Positions 17,830-26,373 of a stretch of DNA of 64,000 nucleotides are shown piece after piece (position 1 is the first letter of the stretch; the number at the start of each line of letters is the position of its first letter). Both the position numbers and the translations under genes were made by a program. The stretch covers positions 2,356,001 through 2,420,000 of the forward strand of contig NZ_CP126156.1 in NCBI RefSeq assembly GCF_030127125.1, written 5' to 3'. Origin of the DNA: Halobaculum litoreum. Its GTDB lineage: Archaea; Halobacteriota; Halobacteria; Halobacteriales; Haloferacaceae. The notes under the pieces are model-generated. The model saw nothing but the letters and a program-made list of their open reading frames with translations. It had not been told where the DNA came from and made no database searches.

Positions 17830-19635
17830 TCACTCGAGCGCCGACAGCGAGAACTCGAACGCCGCGACCGGCACCTCCATGTCGCGCTCCACCAGCACCG
17901 CCGGGTGGAGTTCGCCGACCACGCCGACCGACTCGCCGTCGACGACGACCGCGGCGACCCGGCCGTCGAGGAAGCTCGGGTGGGTGGTCGCGGGCGTCTC
18001 CACGTCGGCGTCGAAGTCGTCGCAGACGGCCTGCACGCGCGCCTTCGCGTCCTCGTAGGTGGCGTCCGTCCGGGCGAGCACGCCCGCGACGCGGTAGTCC
18101 TCGGCGACCCGGGTGTTCACGTCGTCGTCGCGGTGGGCGACGAAGCCGACCTCCGCGAGGTCCTGCGGGTACGTCCGGTGGGTGTTGTTCTCCAGCACCT
18201 GCACCAGCGAGGGGAGCGCCCACGTCCGCAGTTGGGTGTAGTCCTCGCTGTACGGGCTGGTGATCACGGCGGCCGGCTCCGCCCCGAGCGGCGCCTCGGA
18301 CAGGTCCGCGCCGGGGTCGCGCTCGTCGAGGCGCATCCGGTCGTAGTTCTCCGCCCCGGAGGTCATGTGGAAGTTCAGCATGTCCTCGAAGCCGAGGCCG
18401 ACGAGGCTCGTGCGCACCGCACGCTCCAGCCGCGAGCGCTCGTGGCGCCCGCCGATTGTGCCGATGTCGGGGTAGCTGGGCTCCAACTCGTTGAAGCCGT
18501 ACGCCCGGCCCACGTCGTCGACGAGGTCGAGCGGGTGGAGCACGTCGACGCGGTACGGGGGCACCGTCACGTCGTACACCGTCTCCTCCTCGCCGAGCGA
18601 GTAGGCGGCGTCCATCCCGGAGCGCTCGAACAGGTCGACGACCTCGTCGCGCTCCACCTCCACGCCGAGCATCGTCTCGATGCGGTCGTGCGTGACGGAC
18701 TTCTCGTCGGTGTCGAAGTCCGGCCGGAGCAGCTCGGGCCCGTACTCGTCGGGGTACGTCGCGCCGTCCGCGTAGTCCACCTGCACCTCCTCGACGGTGC
18801 CGCCGCGCGCGGAGAGGGCGTAACAGAGGATGACGCACATCTTGTCGATGGTCCACTGGTCGGTGCCGGTCAGCTCGATGAACAGGTCGCGGGAGCCGGC
18901 GTCGACCTCGGTGCGCGACCCGTTGATGACGGGCGGGAACGAGAACAGCCCCAGCTCGTCGTAGATCGCGGGGTAGCGGTCCAGATCCTCGACCAGCTCC
19001 GCGTACGTGTCGCCGGTCGGGTGGTCCGTGAGCACCTGCGCGGGCGTCATGTCGGTGTTCGCGTCCAGTGGGACGAAGCGGTCGCCCTCGGGGTCGACGC
19101 CGCGGTAGGTGACGGTCTTCTCGGTCGCGCCCAGATCCGAGGAGGCGGCGTTGATGGTGCCCGACGGCTCGGACTCCTCGGTGAGCGCCTGCCCCTTCAG
19201 CATCGTGAGGTCGTGGACGCCGATGGCGCCCTTCGCGCGGCCCCGCCCCATCGTCGCGTGCAGCTTCTCCTGCAGTTGGATGAGCGAGTCGAGCCCCGAC
19301 TCGTCGAGGTTCACGCCGCGCACGACGGCGCCGGTGACGTAGGGGCGCTCGTCGGGCACCGAGGGGTCGACTTCGATGGTCCAGTCGGCGTCGTTCGTCT
19401 CGGGGACGTACACGCCGCGGTCGGCGCCGTACTGGTAGCGCAGCGAGCGCGCCACCCCCTCGACCGACAGGCGGTCGAGGCGGTCCGGGCCGAACTCGAA
19501 CTGGAGGAGGCCGTCCTCGGTGTCGCCCTCGTACTCGAGGCCGAGCGCGAACAGGTCCTGCTTGAACTCCTCGTCGGTCTTGTCCTCGCCGGTCAGGCCG
19601 CGCAGCTCGTCCGTGTCGATGTCGACGACTGGCAT
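17830..19635 (-). CDS. pheT: Phenylalanyl-tRNA synthetase beta subunit, 601 aa
   Basis: Large subunit of the alpha2beta2 class II synthetase that charges tRNA-Phe; the beta subunit binds tRNA and carries editing. Archaeal-type organisation: the start MPVVDIDTDELRGLTG, a B3/B4 editing domain around GAIGVHDL and FVPLDANTDMTPAQVL, and a B5 and catalytic-like core (PPYRVDVLHPLDLVDDVGRA). Length is typical of archaea and shorter than bacterial PheT, which has an extra C-terminal anticodon domain. The start overlaps the pheS stop by one base (TGATG), so translation is coupled. Confidence 0.97.
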   Translation of the reverse strand: MPVVDIDTDELRGLTGEDKTDEEFKQDLFALGLEYEGDTEDGLLQFEFGPDRLDRLSVEGVARSLRYQYGADRGVYVPETNDADWTIEVDPSVPDERPYVTGAVVRGVNLDESGLDSLIQLQEKLHATMGRGRAKGAIGVHDLTMLKGQALTEESEPSGTINAASSDLGATEKTVTYRGVDPEGDRFVPLDANTDMTPAQVLTDHPTGDTYAELVEDLDRYPAIYDELGLFSFPPVINGSRTEVDAGSRDLFIELTGTDQWTIDKMCVILCYALSARGGTVEEVQVDYADGATYPDEYGPELLRPDFDTDEKSVTHDRIETMLGVEVERDEVVDLFERSGMDAAYSLGEEETVYDVTVPPYRVDVLHPLDLVDDVGRAYGFNELEPSYPDIGTIGGRHERSRLERAVRTSLVGLGFEDMLNFHMTSGAENYDRMRLDERDPGADLSEAPLGAEPAAVITSPYSEDYTQLRTWALPSLVQVLENNTHRTYPQDLAEVGFVAHRDDDVNTRVAEDYRVAGVLARTDATYEDAKARVQAVCDDFDADVETPATTHPSFLDGRVAAVVVDGESVGVVGELHPAVLVERDMEVPVAAFEFSLSALE

Positions 19636-21131
19636 CAGTAGGTCACCTCCGCGTTCCGCAGGAACTCCAGATCCGCGAGCGTGCCGTGCAGGTCGCGGAT
19701 GTCCTCGGCGCCGGTCGTGAGCATGGCGAGCCGCTCCAAGGCGAGCCCCCACGCCATCACGTCACAGTCGATCCCGAGCGGTTCGAGCACCTCGTCGCGG
19801 AACATCCCCGAGTTGCCGATCTCGATCTCCTCGCCCGTCTCGGGGTGTTCGCCGAACAGCTCGAAGCTCGGCTCCGTGTAGGGGTTGTAGTGCGGCTTGA
19901 ACCGGATCTCCTCGATGCCGAACTGGCGGTAGAACTCCTCGAAGGTGCCCATCAGGTCGCGCACGGAGAGGTCCTCGGCCATCACCCACCCCTCGATCTG
20001 GTAGAACTCCAGCAGGTGGGTCGCGTCGAGCGTGTCGTTGCGGTACGCCTTCTGCACCGAGAAGTAGCGCTGTGGCGGCTCTAAGTCGGCGTCGGCGTAC
20101 CCCGAGAGGTAGCGCATCGACAGCGACGTGGTGTGCCCGCACAGGGCGATGGCGCGCGCGAAGTCCTCCGACCACGGCGAGTGGTAGCCGTCGCCGTCCT
20201 CGCCGACGCCCTCGCGGTGGGCGTGCTCGACGCGGTCGACGAGCCCCTCGGGGAGGTCGCGCACGGGCGGCACGTCCAGCGCGAAGCGGTCCCAGTGGGT
20301 GCGCGCCGGGTGGTCCTGCGGCATGAACAGGCAGTCGTTGATCCAGAAGTCCGCGTCGGCGTGCGGGCCGTCCATCTCCTGGAAGCCCATGCCGACGAGC
20401 ACGTCCTTCACGCGCTCGGCGGCGCCGCGGAGGACGTGCTCGCGGCCGCCCTCGACGGCGGGCGCGTCGGCCTCGACGTTGTACTCGGTGAACTCGACGT
20501 CTTCCCACTCGCCGCTGGTGAGCAGTTCGGGGGTGAGGCGGTCGACGGTCTCGGCGGCCTCGACGCCCTCCATCAGCGCCGTGACGCCCGCGTCGGTGAG
20601 CGTCACCGAGCGGACGGTCGTCTCGTCGACGTCAACCAGCCCGCGGCTCTCCAGCCGGTCGAGCAGGCCCGCGTCCTCGACTACCTCGCCGGCCGCGAGC
20701 GCGTCGAGCGCGGCGGCTTCCTCGTCGGCGTCGGGGTCGGCGTCCGCGTCGGCACTCACCTCGCCGCCGTCGACGACGCCGTACCCCTTGCGGGCGTAGT
20801 TGGCGAGCGCGATGTCGACCTCGGGCCCCTCCAGCCCGCTGGCGCCGATGGCCTCGCCCATCCCCACCGTGCCGCCGGCGTCGCGGGCCGCGCGGAACAG
20901 GCGGACCTCCGGCAGCCCGGCCTCGCGGTACGTCTCGCCCTCGTCGGTGAGCGTCGCCGACTCCTCGACGCGCTCGTCGACGGCGACGAGCCCCTCGTCG
21001 CGGAGGTCGAAGGCCGCGCGGGTGACCGTCTCGGGCTTCAGGTCCGTCTCCTCGGCGAGCTGTTCGATCGGCTTCGCGTCGGTCGCGCTGGCGGCCTCCA
21101 GCAACGCGACCTGCGCCTGTGGGAATCGCAT
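19635..21131 (-). CDS. pheS: Phenylalanyl-tRNA synthetase alpha subunit, 498 aa
   Basis: Catalytic subunit. The N-terminal 200 residues hold repeated winged-helix modules (LAEETDLKPETVTRAAFDL; a second and third copy follow) used for tRNA binding in archaeal/eukaryotic enzymes. Class II motifs are visible: motif 2 region RYFSVQKAYRNDTLDATHLL and motif 3 GLALERLAML with the family arginine. A short acidic insertion (SADADADPDADEE) separates the HTH modules. It is first in the pheS-pheT operon and divergent from the DUF5518 gene at 21266. Confidence 0.97.
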   Translation of the reverse strand: MRFPQAQVALLEAASATDAKPIEQLAEETDLKPETVTRAAFDLRDEGLVAVDERVEESATLTDEGETYREAGLPEVRLFRAARDAGGTVGMGEAIGASGLEGPEVDIALANYARKGYGVVDGGEVSADADADPDADEEAAALDALAAGEVVEDAGLLDRLESRGLVDVDETTVRSVTLTDAGVTALMEGVEAAETVDRLTPELLTSGEWEDVEFTEYNVEADAPAVEGGREHVLRGAAERVKDVLVGMGFQEMDGPHADADFWINDCLFMPQDHPARTHWDRFALDVPPVRDLPEGLVDRVEHAHREGVGEDGDGYHSPWSEDFARAIALCGHTTSLSMRYLSGYADADLEPPQRYFSVQKAYRNDTLDATHLLEFYQIEGWVMAEDLSVRDLMGTFEEFYRQFGIEEIRFKPHYNPYTEPSFELFGEHPETGEEIEIGNSGMFRDEVLEPLGIDCDVMAWGLALERLAMLTTGAEDIRDLHGTLADLEFLRNAEVTY

Positions 21132-21232
21132 TCGATTGTGTACGCGTCCGTCCGGTCGGGGGTTAGTCGTGTCGTTCCGGACCGCGGCTCCGTGTCGCCC
21201 CGCCGTGCGGCCTGTTCGCTCCCGCCCCGACG

Positions 21233-21242
21233 GTATTTATTC
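21233..21242 (+). promoter_or_regulatory. TATA-like box of the DUF5518 gene
   Basis: GTATTTATTC lies about 28 nt upstream of the ATG at 21266; typical leaderless spacing. Confidence 0.6.
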
Positions 21243-21265
21243 CCCCGCCGCACGATACTGTTCGT

Positions 21266-21742
21266 ATGGCTACATCCTCACCCGGAACCCTCAAACACGC
21301 CGTCATCGGGGCGGTCGTGTCGCTCGTGACGTTCTTCCTGCCGTTCTCCCCGGCCATCGGCGGGGCCGTCGCCGGCTACCTCCACGGCCCCGACCGCACC
21401 GAGGGCGCGAAGGTGGGCGGCCTCTCGGGCCTGCTCGCGGCGGTCCCCGGCGCCGTGCTGGCGACGCTGATCGCGTCGGTGTTCGTCATCGTCGGCCCCG
21501 GACAGCGCTCGAGCCTGCTCGTCGCGTTCGGCGTGTTCTTCGTCGCGCTGCTGCTCGCGGCGCTGTACGGCGGCGCGCTCGGCGCGGTCGGCGGCTTCGT
21601 CGGCGCGCTCCTCAACGAGGAGTTCGCCTCGCCCGACCGCGTCGATCCCGCGGAACTGCGCGACGACGACGTCGACGAGGCCGCACCCCGCTCGGAGCTG
21701 ACCGAGTTCGACGACTCCGCCGACGACACCAATCGCGCCTGA
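21266..21742 (+). CDS. DUF5518-type membrane protein, 158 aa
   Basis: Small integral membrane protein with four hydrophobic segments, including Gly-rich helices (SPAIGGAVAGYLHG and LAALYGGALGAVGGFVGALL), and an acidic cytoplasmic tail (ELRDDDVDEAAPRSELTEFD). I recognise the GGxxAGYL-G pattern as the haloarchaeal DUF5518 family; its function is unknown. A pyrimidine tract follows the stop codon. Confidence 0.75.
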   Translation: MATSSPGTLKHAVIGAVVSLVTFFLPFSPAIGGAVAGYLHGPDRTEGAKVGGLSGLLAAVPGAVLATLIASVFVIVGPGQRSSLLVAFGVFFVALLLAALYGGALGAVGGFVGALLNEEFASPDRVDPAELRDDDVDEAAPRSELTEFDDSADDTNRA

Positions 21743-21753
21743 CCGTCTCCCCA

Positions 21754-21797
21754 CCTCTCCCCTCTCTCCTCTCTTCCTCTCCTCTTCTCCCTTCCCC
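21754..21797. repeat. 44-nt uninterrupted pyrimidine tract between convergent genes
   Basis: C and T only on the plus strand, from just after the DUF5518 stop to before the end of the FAD oxidoreductase gene. It could aid transcription termination of the plus-strand gene or form unusual DNA structure. It may also simply be composition bias. Confidence 0.7.
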
Positions 21798-21833
21798 GCT
21801 CCTTCGACCGCTTCCGTCCGTTCCTCGACCCGC

Positions 21834-22991
21834 TCACGCGACGTTCCGCTCGACGAGCGACTCGCCCGTCTCGAACCGCTCGCGCGACAGCGGCGACACG
21901 TCGACCGTCGACGACGCGCCGTCGAGCACCAGCTCCGCGACGGCCGTCGCCGTCGCCGGCGCGTGCTGGAAGCCGTGGCCGGAGAACCCCGCGGCGGTGA
22001 CGACGCCCGGCACCGACTCCTCGACGATGGCGTGGTGGTCCGGCGTCACCGCGTACAGCCCGGCCCACCCGCCCGCGAGGCGGCTCTCGGGGCCGAAGTA
22101 GTCGGCGAACGCGCCGACGCGCTCGACCGCCTCGACGGCCCAGTCGGTGTCCGGTTTCTCCGAGCAGCGGTCCGGGTCGGTCACGACCGGGTCCGTCGCC
22201 GCGAAGTGGCCCCCGACGAGCGCGCGGCCGTCGCGCTCGGGCCGGAAGTGGGCGGTCGTGTCGGCGTCGACGACCAGCGGGTCGGTCTCCGGGACCGGGC
22301 GCTCGGGCTCGACGACGGCGGTCTGCCGGCGGTGCGGCACGATCGGCAGGTCGTAGCCGGCCGTCTCGGCCAACCGCGGCGCCCACGCGCCGGCGGCGTT
22401 GACGACGGCGTCCGCCGCGACCGCCTCGCCGGCGCCGGCCGCGAGCGCGACCCGGACGCCGGACTCGCGCGGGTCGAGCGCCGCGACGGGCGTGTTCGTC
22501 CGGATCTCGACCCCCGCCTCGCGGGCGGCGCCGGCGTACCCCTGGAGCGCGAGGTGGGGGTCCGCGAAGCTGTCCGTCGGGCAGTACGTGCCGGCGACGA
22601 ACTCGTCGGGGCGCAGCCCCGGACAGATCTCGGCGGCCTCGTCGGGGTCGACGAGCCGGCTGTCGACGCCGAACTCCGCCTGCATCGCCACCTGGTCGGC
22701 GAAGGCGTCGGCGGTGTCCTCCTCGCGCGTACAGAACAGGTAGCCCGTCCGCCGGCGGTCGATGTCGACGCCGAACCGCTCGGCGAACGCGTCCCACACC
22801 TCGATGGACGCGACCGAGCACGCGACGTTGACGCGGGTGGAGAACTGCGCGCGGATGCCGCCGAGCGCGCGGTCGGTGCTGCCGGCGCCCAGACGCCCCC
22901 GTTCGAGGAGCGTCACGTCGGCGCCGCGGACGGCGAGTTCGTACGCGCTCGCGACCCCGACGATGCCTCCCCCGACCACGACGACGTGCAT
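21834..22991 (-). CDS. FAD-dependent oxidoreductase, D-amino-acid/sarcosine oxidase (DAO) family, 385 aa
   Basis: Oxidises a secondary or D-amine with FAD as cofactor. The N-terminal dinucleotide-binding motif is VVVGGGIVGVASAYELAVRG, followed by LLERGRLGAGSTDRALGGIR, typical of DAO enzymes. The C-terminus holds the conserved FSGHGFQHAPATATAVAELV loop that closes over FAD. The substrate (sarcosine, proline, glycine or other) cannot be told. It is divergent from an ornithine-cyclodeaminase-family gene 121 bp away; a shared amino-acid pathway is a reasonable inference. Confidence 0.9.
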   Translation of the reverse strand: MHVVVVGGGIVGVASAYELAVRGADVTLLERGRLGAGSTDRALGGIRAQFSTRVNVACSVASIEVWDAFAERFGVDIDRRRTGYLFCTREEDTADAFADQVAMQAEFGVDSRLVDPDEAAEICPGLRPDEFVAGTYCPTDSFADPHLALQGYAGAAREAGVEIRTNTPVAALDPRESGVRVALAAGAGEAVAADAVVNAAGAWAPRLAETAGYDLPIVPHRRQTAVVEPERPVPETDPLVVDADTTAHFRPERDGRALVGGHFAATDPVVTDPDRCSEKPDTDWAVEAVERVGAFADYFGPESRLAGGWAGLYAVTPDHHAIVEESVPGVVTAAGFSGHGFQHAPATATAVAELVLDGASSTVDVSPLSRERFETGESLVERNVA

Positions 22992-23112
22992 GACGTGTGG
23001 TGTGTAAACATGGGACTTGGGTGTTCGGGCTGTGCGGCGGGGGCGTCCCGGGCGGGGTCGCCCGCCGGGCGTGCGAGGAAACACGGAAGTCGTGCCGCCT
23101 CGACCCACGGCC

Positions 23113-24087
23113 ATGCACGTCTTCGACGACGACGCGGTCGCCTCGCTGCTGTCGCTCGACGATCTGCTCGGGGTCGTCGAGACCGCCTTCCTGAAGCAGG
23201 GCCGCGGCGAGGTCGAACGCCCCGAACGCCCGCACTTCCCGGTCGGCGAGGGGCTCGACGGGCGCGCCGAGCCCGCGGGCACCGGACTGGCGATGCCGGC
23301 GTACGTCCACGGCGACCCGACGTACGCGACGAAGCTCGCCTCCGTGTTCCCCGGCAACGCCGACGCGGACCGCCCGACCGTCCAGGCGCAGGTGGTGCTC
23401 ACCGACGCCGCGAACGGCGCGCCGCTGGCGCTGTTCGCCGGCGAGCGCATCACGAACGCCCGGACGGGCTGTATCGGCGGGCTCGCCGCCCGGGACCTCG
23501 CCCGGGGGTCGGGGCCGGTCGACCTCGCGGTGATCGGTGCCGGCCGGCAGGCCCGGTGGCAGACCCGCGCGATCGCGGCCGCCCGGGGGTCGAACGCGCC
23601 CGGGTCTTCTCGCCGACGCCCGCCTCGCGCGAGGGCTGTGCGGCGGCCCTCCGCGATCGGGGTCGACGCCGCGGCGGTCGCCTCGCCCGCGGCGGCCGTC
23701 CGCGACGCCGACGTGGTCGTCACCGCGACGACCAGCGAGACGCCCGTCCTCTCGGGCGAGGACCTCGCCGCGGGCGCGCTCGTCGTCGCCGTCGGCGCCT
23801 ACGAGGCCGGGATGTGCGAACTCGACCGGGCGACGTTCGAACGCGCCGCGCGCGTGTTCGCCGACGTGCCCGAGGAGGTGGCGGGCATCGGCGACGTGCG
23901 CGACAACGGGGTCGACCCGGCGCGACTCGCTCCGCTCTCGGACGTGTTCGCGGGGGCGGCCGGCCGGGAGGCCGACGACGACGTGATCGTCGTGGAGAGC
24001 GTCGGCTCGGCGGTGTTGGACACGGCGACGGCGACCCACCTGTGGGCCGCGGCGACGGACGCGGACGGCGTCGCGGTCGAGTTCTGA
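23113..24087 (+). CDS. Ornithine cyclodeaminase / alanine dehydrogenase family protein, with two compensating frameshifts
   Basis: NAD(P)-dependent enzyme of the OCD/mu-crystallin family. The N-terminal substrate half (MPAYVHGDPTYATKLASVFPGN and ANGAPLALFAGERITNARTG) and the Rossmann start VAVIGAGRQARWQTRAIAAAR are typical. Between 23585 and 23662 the reading leaves frame: the correct peptide (ERARVFSPTPASREGCAAAL) lies in another frame, entered at a G5 run and left at a G4 run. The sequence then resumes DAAAVASPAAAVRDADVVVT. Without correction the open frame survives but about 25 residues are scrambled. Substrate unknown (ornithine, alanine or a Delta1-pyrroline compound). Confidence 0.85.
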   Translation: MHVFDDDAVASLLSLDDLLGVVETAFLKQGRGEVERPERPHFPVGEGLDGRAEPAGTGLAMPAYVHGDPTYATKLASVFPGNADADRPTVQAQVVLTDAANGAPLALFAGERITNARTGCIGGLAARDLARGSGPVDLAVIGAGRQARWQTRAIAAARGSNAPGSSRRRPPRARAVRRPSAIGVDAAAVASPAAAVRDADVVVTATTSETPVLSGEDLAAGALVVAVGAYEAGMCELDRATFERAARVFADVPEEVAGIGDVRDNGVDPARLAPLSDVFAGAAGREADDDVIVVESVGSAVLDTATATHLWAAATDADGVAVEF

Positions 24088-24133
24088 ACGGCGCGAGCGG
24101 GCGGCCGGACGGCGGGCCGGCGGCGTCGCCCTC

Positions 24134-24283
24134 TCAGTCCACGGTGCGCTGGATGGTCGTGATCGTGAGCCCGTACGCGGAGCCGCAGTCGTCGCAGACG
24201 GCGACGGTGCTCACTTCGACGTCGCCGCCGCGCGTGAAGTCGGACACCTCCGCGCCGCAGGCGCACTGGAACGTGTACTCCAT
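24134..24283 (-). CDS. Small zinc-ribbon protein, 49 aa
   Basis: Reads from ATG at 24283 to TGA at 24134: MEYTFQCACGAEVSDF, then a basic/Gly turn, then STVAVCDDCGSAYGLTITT and a short end. Four cysteines form a CxC...CxxC zinc ribbon (Cys7, 9, 30, 33). Function unknown; haloarchaea encode many such one-domain zinc microproteins. No signal or membrane segment. It sits alone between the OCD-like gene and endA. Confidence 0.75.
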   Translation of the reverse strand: MEYTFQCACGAEVSDFTRGGDVEVSTVAVCDDCGSAYGLTITTIQRTVD

Positions 24284-24382
24284 TCGATAGCCGACTCTCG
24301 CGTTGAGTCAATACGTCTTTTGGTTGAAACGCGGCCGGCCGCCGGACGCACCCCCGGCCGCGGTGCCGGGGTCACGCCGCCG

Positions 24383-25420
24383 TCAGGGCGTCAGCCGGCC
24401 GACGGTCAGGTACTCGACGTCCGCCCCGTCGGCGAGCGCGAACACCATCTCCTTGCGGACGCCGCCGGCGAGGCGGACGTCGAGCGCCAGCTCGCGCGGG
24501 TGGAACCGGTGGTCGGGGGTGACGACCCGCACGAGTCGCTCGGAGTGCGGGAGGTCGGCGACCGACTCCACGGCGTCGTACGTCCGGAAGTCCGCGCCGA
24601 ACTTGTAGCCCGTCTTCGGGACGACGCCGCGGTCCCGGAGCCGACGGTACACCGCGAGGCGGCGGTCGAAGCGGTCGCCCTCCACGGCACGCCCGCGGTC
24701 GACGACGGCCTCGGGGTCGAGGTCGACCGCCCCGCGTGCGGCCAGGTCCGCCGCCTCCAGCAGCGACAGCTGGAGCGCGTCCACGTCGGCGTCGTCGCGC
24801 CCCGAGACGGGCTGGCCGTAGAACGCCGACTCGTAGAGGGCGGCGGGCGGGCTCCAGCAGACGACGCGGTCGTCGAGCAGGTCCGCGTCGAGGCCGCTCG
24901 GGAGGTCGTAGGCGGTACGGCCGTCGAAGCCGCCGCCCGCGGCGCACGCGAAGTACGACACCTCGCTCTCCTCGTCGACGACCGCCAGCGTCGCGCCCGC
25001 GAGGTCGGCCGCCGCGAGCTCCTCGCGCTCGCCGACCACCCGGACGCGGTGGGCGACCGGCCCGCCGGGCTTCTCCCCGCGCTCGAACACGAGCACGTCG
25101 GCGCCCTCGGCGGCGGCGCCCCCGGCGCCCGGCCACCCGTCGCGGGCGGGCGCGAGGTAGAACCCCCGCTCGCGCAGGTCGGTGTACACGAGGAACCGGG
25201 CGGCGAACCCCGCCTCGCTCGCGACGCTGTCGCGGAAGAACGCCCGGAAGCCCATCCCCGAGACCGCCTCGAGGTCGCCGCGGTACAGCAGGTGGGCGGC
25301 CTCCACGCGGGCGAGCGTGACGTCGGGCCCGTCGGCGCGGCCGTACCCCCGTGCGTCGTGGAACCGCTGGCGGGCGTCGCCCCGGGCGCGGACGACGTCG
25401 CCGTCGAGTGTCGCGTTCAT
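24383..25420 (-). CDS. endA: tRNA-splicing endonuclease EndA, 345 aa
   Basis: Cuts both ends of introns at bulge-helix-bulge motifs in pre-tRNA and pre-rRNA. It is the long, internally duplicated alpha2 form: the N-terminal half is a degenerate structural copy, and the C-terminal half has the catalytic triad, Tyr281 (GYKFGADFRTY), His292 (LPHSERLV) and Lys323 (VRKEMVFA). The spacing matches the Archaeoglobus enzyme. The start MNATLDGDVVRARGDARQRF was chosen at 25420; the longer upstream frame is Arg/Pro-rich. It is followed upstream by the zinc-finger gene on the same strand, with 82 bp between. Confidence 0.95.
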   Translation of the reverse strand: MNATLDGDVVRARGDARQRFHDARGYGRADGPDVTLARVEAAHLLYRGDLEAVSGMGFRAFFRDSVASEAGFAARFLVYTDLRERGFYLAPARDGWPGAGGAAAEGADVLVFERGEKPGGPVAHRVRVVGEREELAAADLAGATLAVVDEESEVSYFACAAGGGFDGRTAYDLPSGLDADLLDDRVVCWSPPAALYESAFYGQPVSGRDDADVDALQLSLLEAADLAARGAVDLDPEAVVDRGRAVEGDRFDRRLAVYRRLRDRGVVPKTGYKFGADFRTYDAVESVADLPHSERLVRVVTPDHRFHPRELALDVRLAGGVRKEMVFALADGADVEYLTVGRLTP

Positions 25421-25502
25421 CCTGTGTACCGCCGGGAGGTTCGGGTATAGGGGCTGTGGTCCGGCGAGACGGTCGGTCGCGTGCCGGCGTCGCCGTCGGC
25501 GT

Positions 25503-26279
25503 TCACGGCCCCGGTTCGGGGTCGGCGGGGCGGTCCAGTTCGCAGGTCCCGTCCAGACACCGGGTCGCGGTCGCGGTGTCGAACCGCGGGAGCCCGCACG
25601 CACACTCCCCGGCGAACGTGCCCGCCGGCACCGAGAACGCCGTCTCGCAGTCGGGGTAGCCGTCGCAGCCGAGGAACGCCCGGCCGCGGTGCTCCCTGAC
25701 GCGCAGGTCGCGCCCGCAGTCCGGGCAGTCGAACCGCCGGTCCAGCACGTCGCGGACGGCGTCGGTCAGCGAGTCGCACGCGTAGTCGACACACAGGTCG
25801 AGCGACGCGCCGCGCTCGACGGTCATCACGGGGAGCCCGCAGTCGTCGCACGTCCGGTCGTCGTGGACCGTCGCCCCCGACGGGAGGCCGTAGCCGTCCC
25901 CGCAGCCGAGACACACCACGTCGCCGCCGGCGCGCACGAGCGCCGCGCCACAGTCGGGGTCGGGACACTCGCCGACCGGCACCCCCGCGTCGGTGACGGG
26001 GAACTCGACGACGTCGCCGGCGTCGTGCGAGCGCACCGCGAGGGTGCGGCCGGCGTCGTGGGCGGTGACCGCGAAGCCGCGGTCGTCGGCCTCGACGGTG
26101 AGGGAGTCGGCGCGCGTGAGCCACGCGACGGGCTGGTAGCCGGAGCGGTCGTGGACGAGCAGGGTGCGGTCGGGCTTCGCGAGGACGACGACGCGCCCGC
26201 GCTGGAGCCGTTCGTCGCCGGTCGTCGTCTCGAAGCGCGTCGTACAGTCGCCCGCGAGGAGGGTACAGGTCGCTGGCAC
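25503..26279 (-). CDS. NucS N-terminal-like / topoisomerase-type C4 zinc-finger protein, 258 aa
   Basis: The N-terminal 60 residues (LAGDCTTRFE, VLAKPDRTLLVHDRSGYQPVA) resemble the OB-like N-terminal domain of the endonuclease NucS/DUF91 family. No nuclease catalytic domain follows. The rest is a series of cysteine clusters: CPDPDCGAALV...CLGC, CDDCG, CPDCGRDLRV...FLGCDGYPDCETAF (a topoisomerase I C-terminal zinc finger, with the characteristic xGCxxYPxC) and a last CACG...C. This points to single-strand DNA or RNA binding. The start is GTG. Its neighbour is endA, but functional linkage is unproven. Confidence 0.6.
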   Translation of the reverse strand: MPATCTLLAGDCTTRFETTTGDERLQRGRVVVLAKPDRTLLVHDRSGYQPVAWLTRADSLTVEADDRGFAVTAHDAGRTLAVRSHDAGDVVEFPVTDAGVPVGECPDPDCGAALVRAGGDVVCLGCGDGYGLPSGATVHDDRTCDDCGLPVMTVERGASLDLCVDYACDSLTDAVRDVLDRRFDCPDCGRDLRVREHRGRAFLGCDGYPDCETAFSVPAGTFAGECACGLPRFDTATATRCLDGTCELDRPADPEPGP

Positions 26280-26373
26280 GGGGCGAGTGGTCGCACTCTC
26301 CTACTTGGACCCTCGGCCCGCGCGCCTCCCGGCGGGCCGGAACGTCCATCCCGCCGGAGCGGCACGGTGGGGT

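Noticed and set aside
21376-24039. An 887-residue open frame on the minus strand
   Set aside because: It is Arg/Pro-rich shadow translation opposite the real genes, as are the other very long antisense frames in this GC-rich window.
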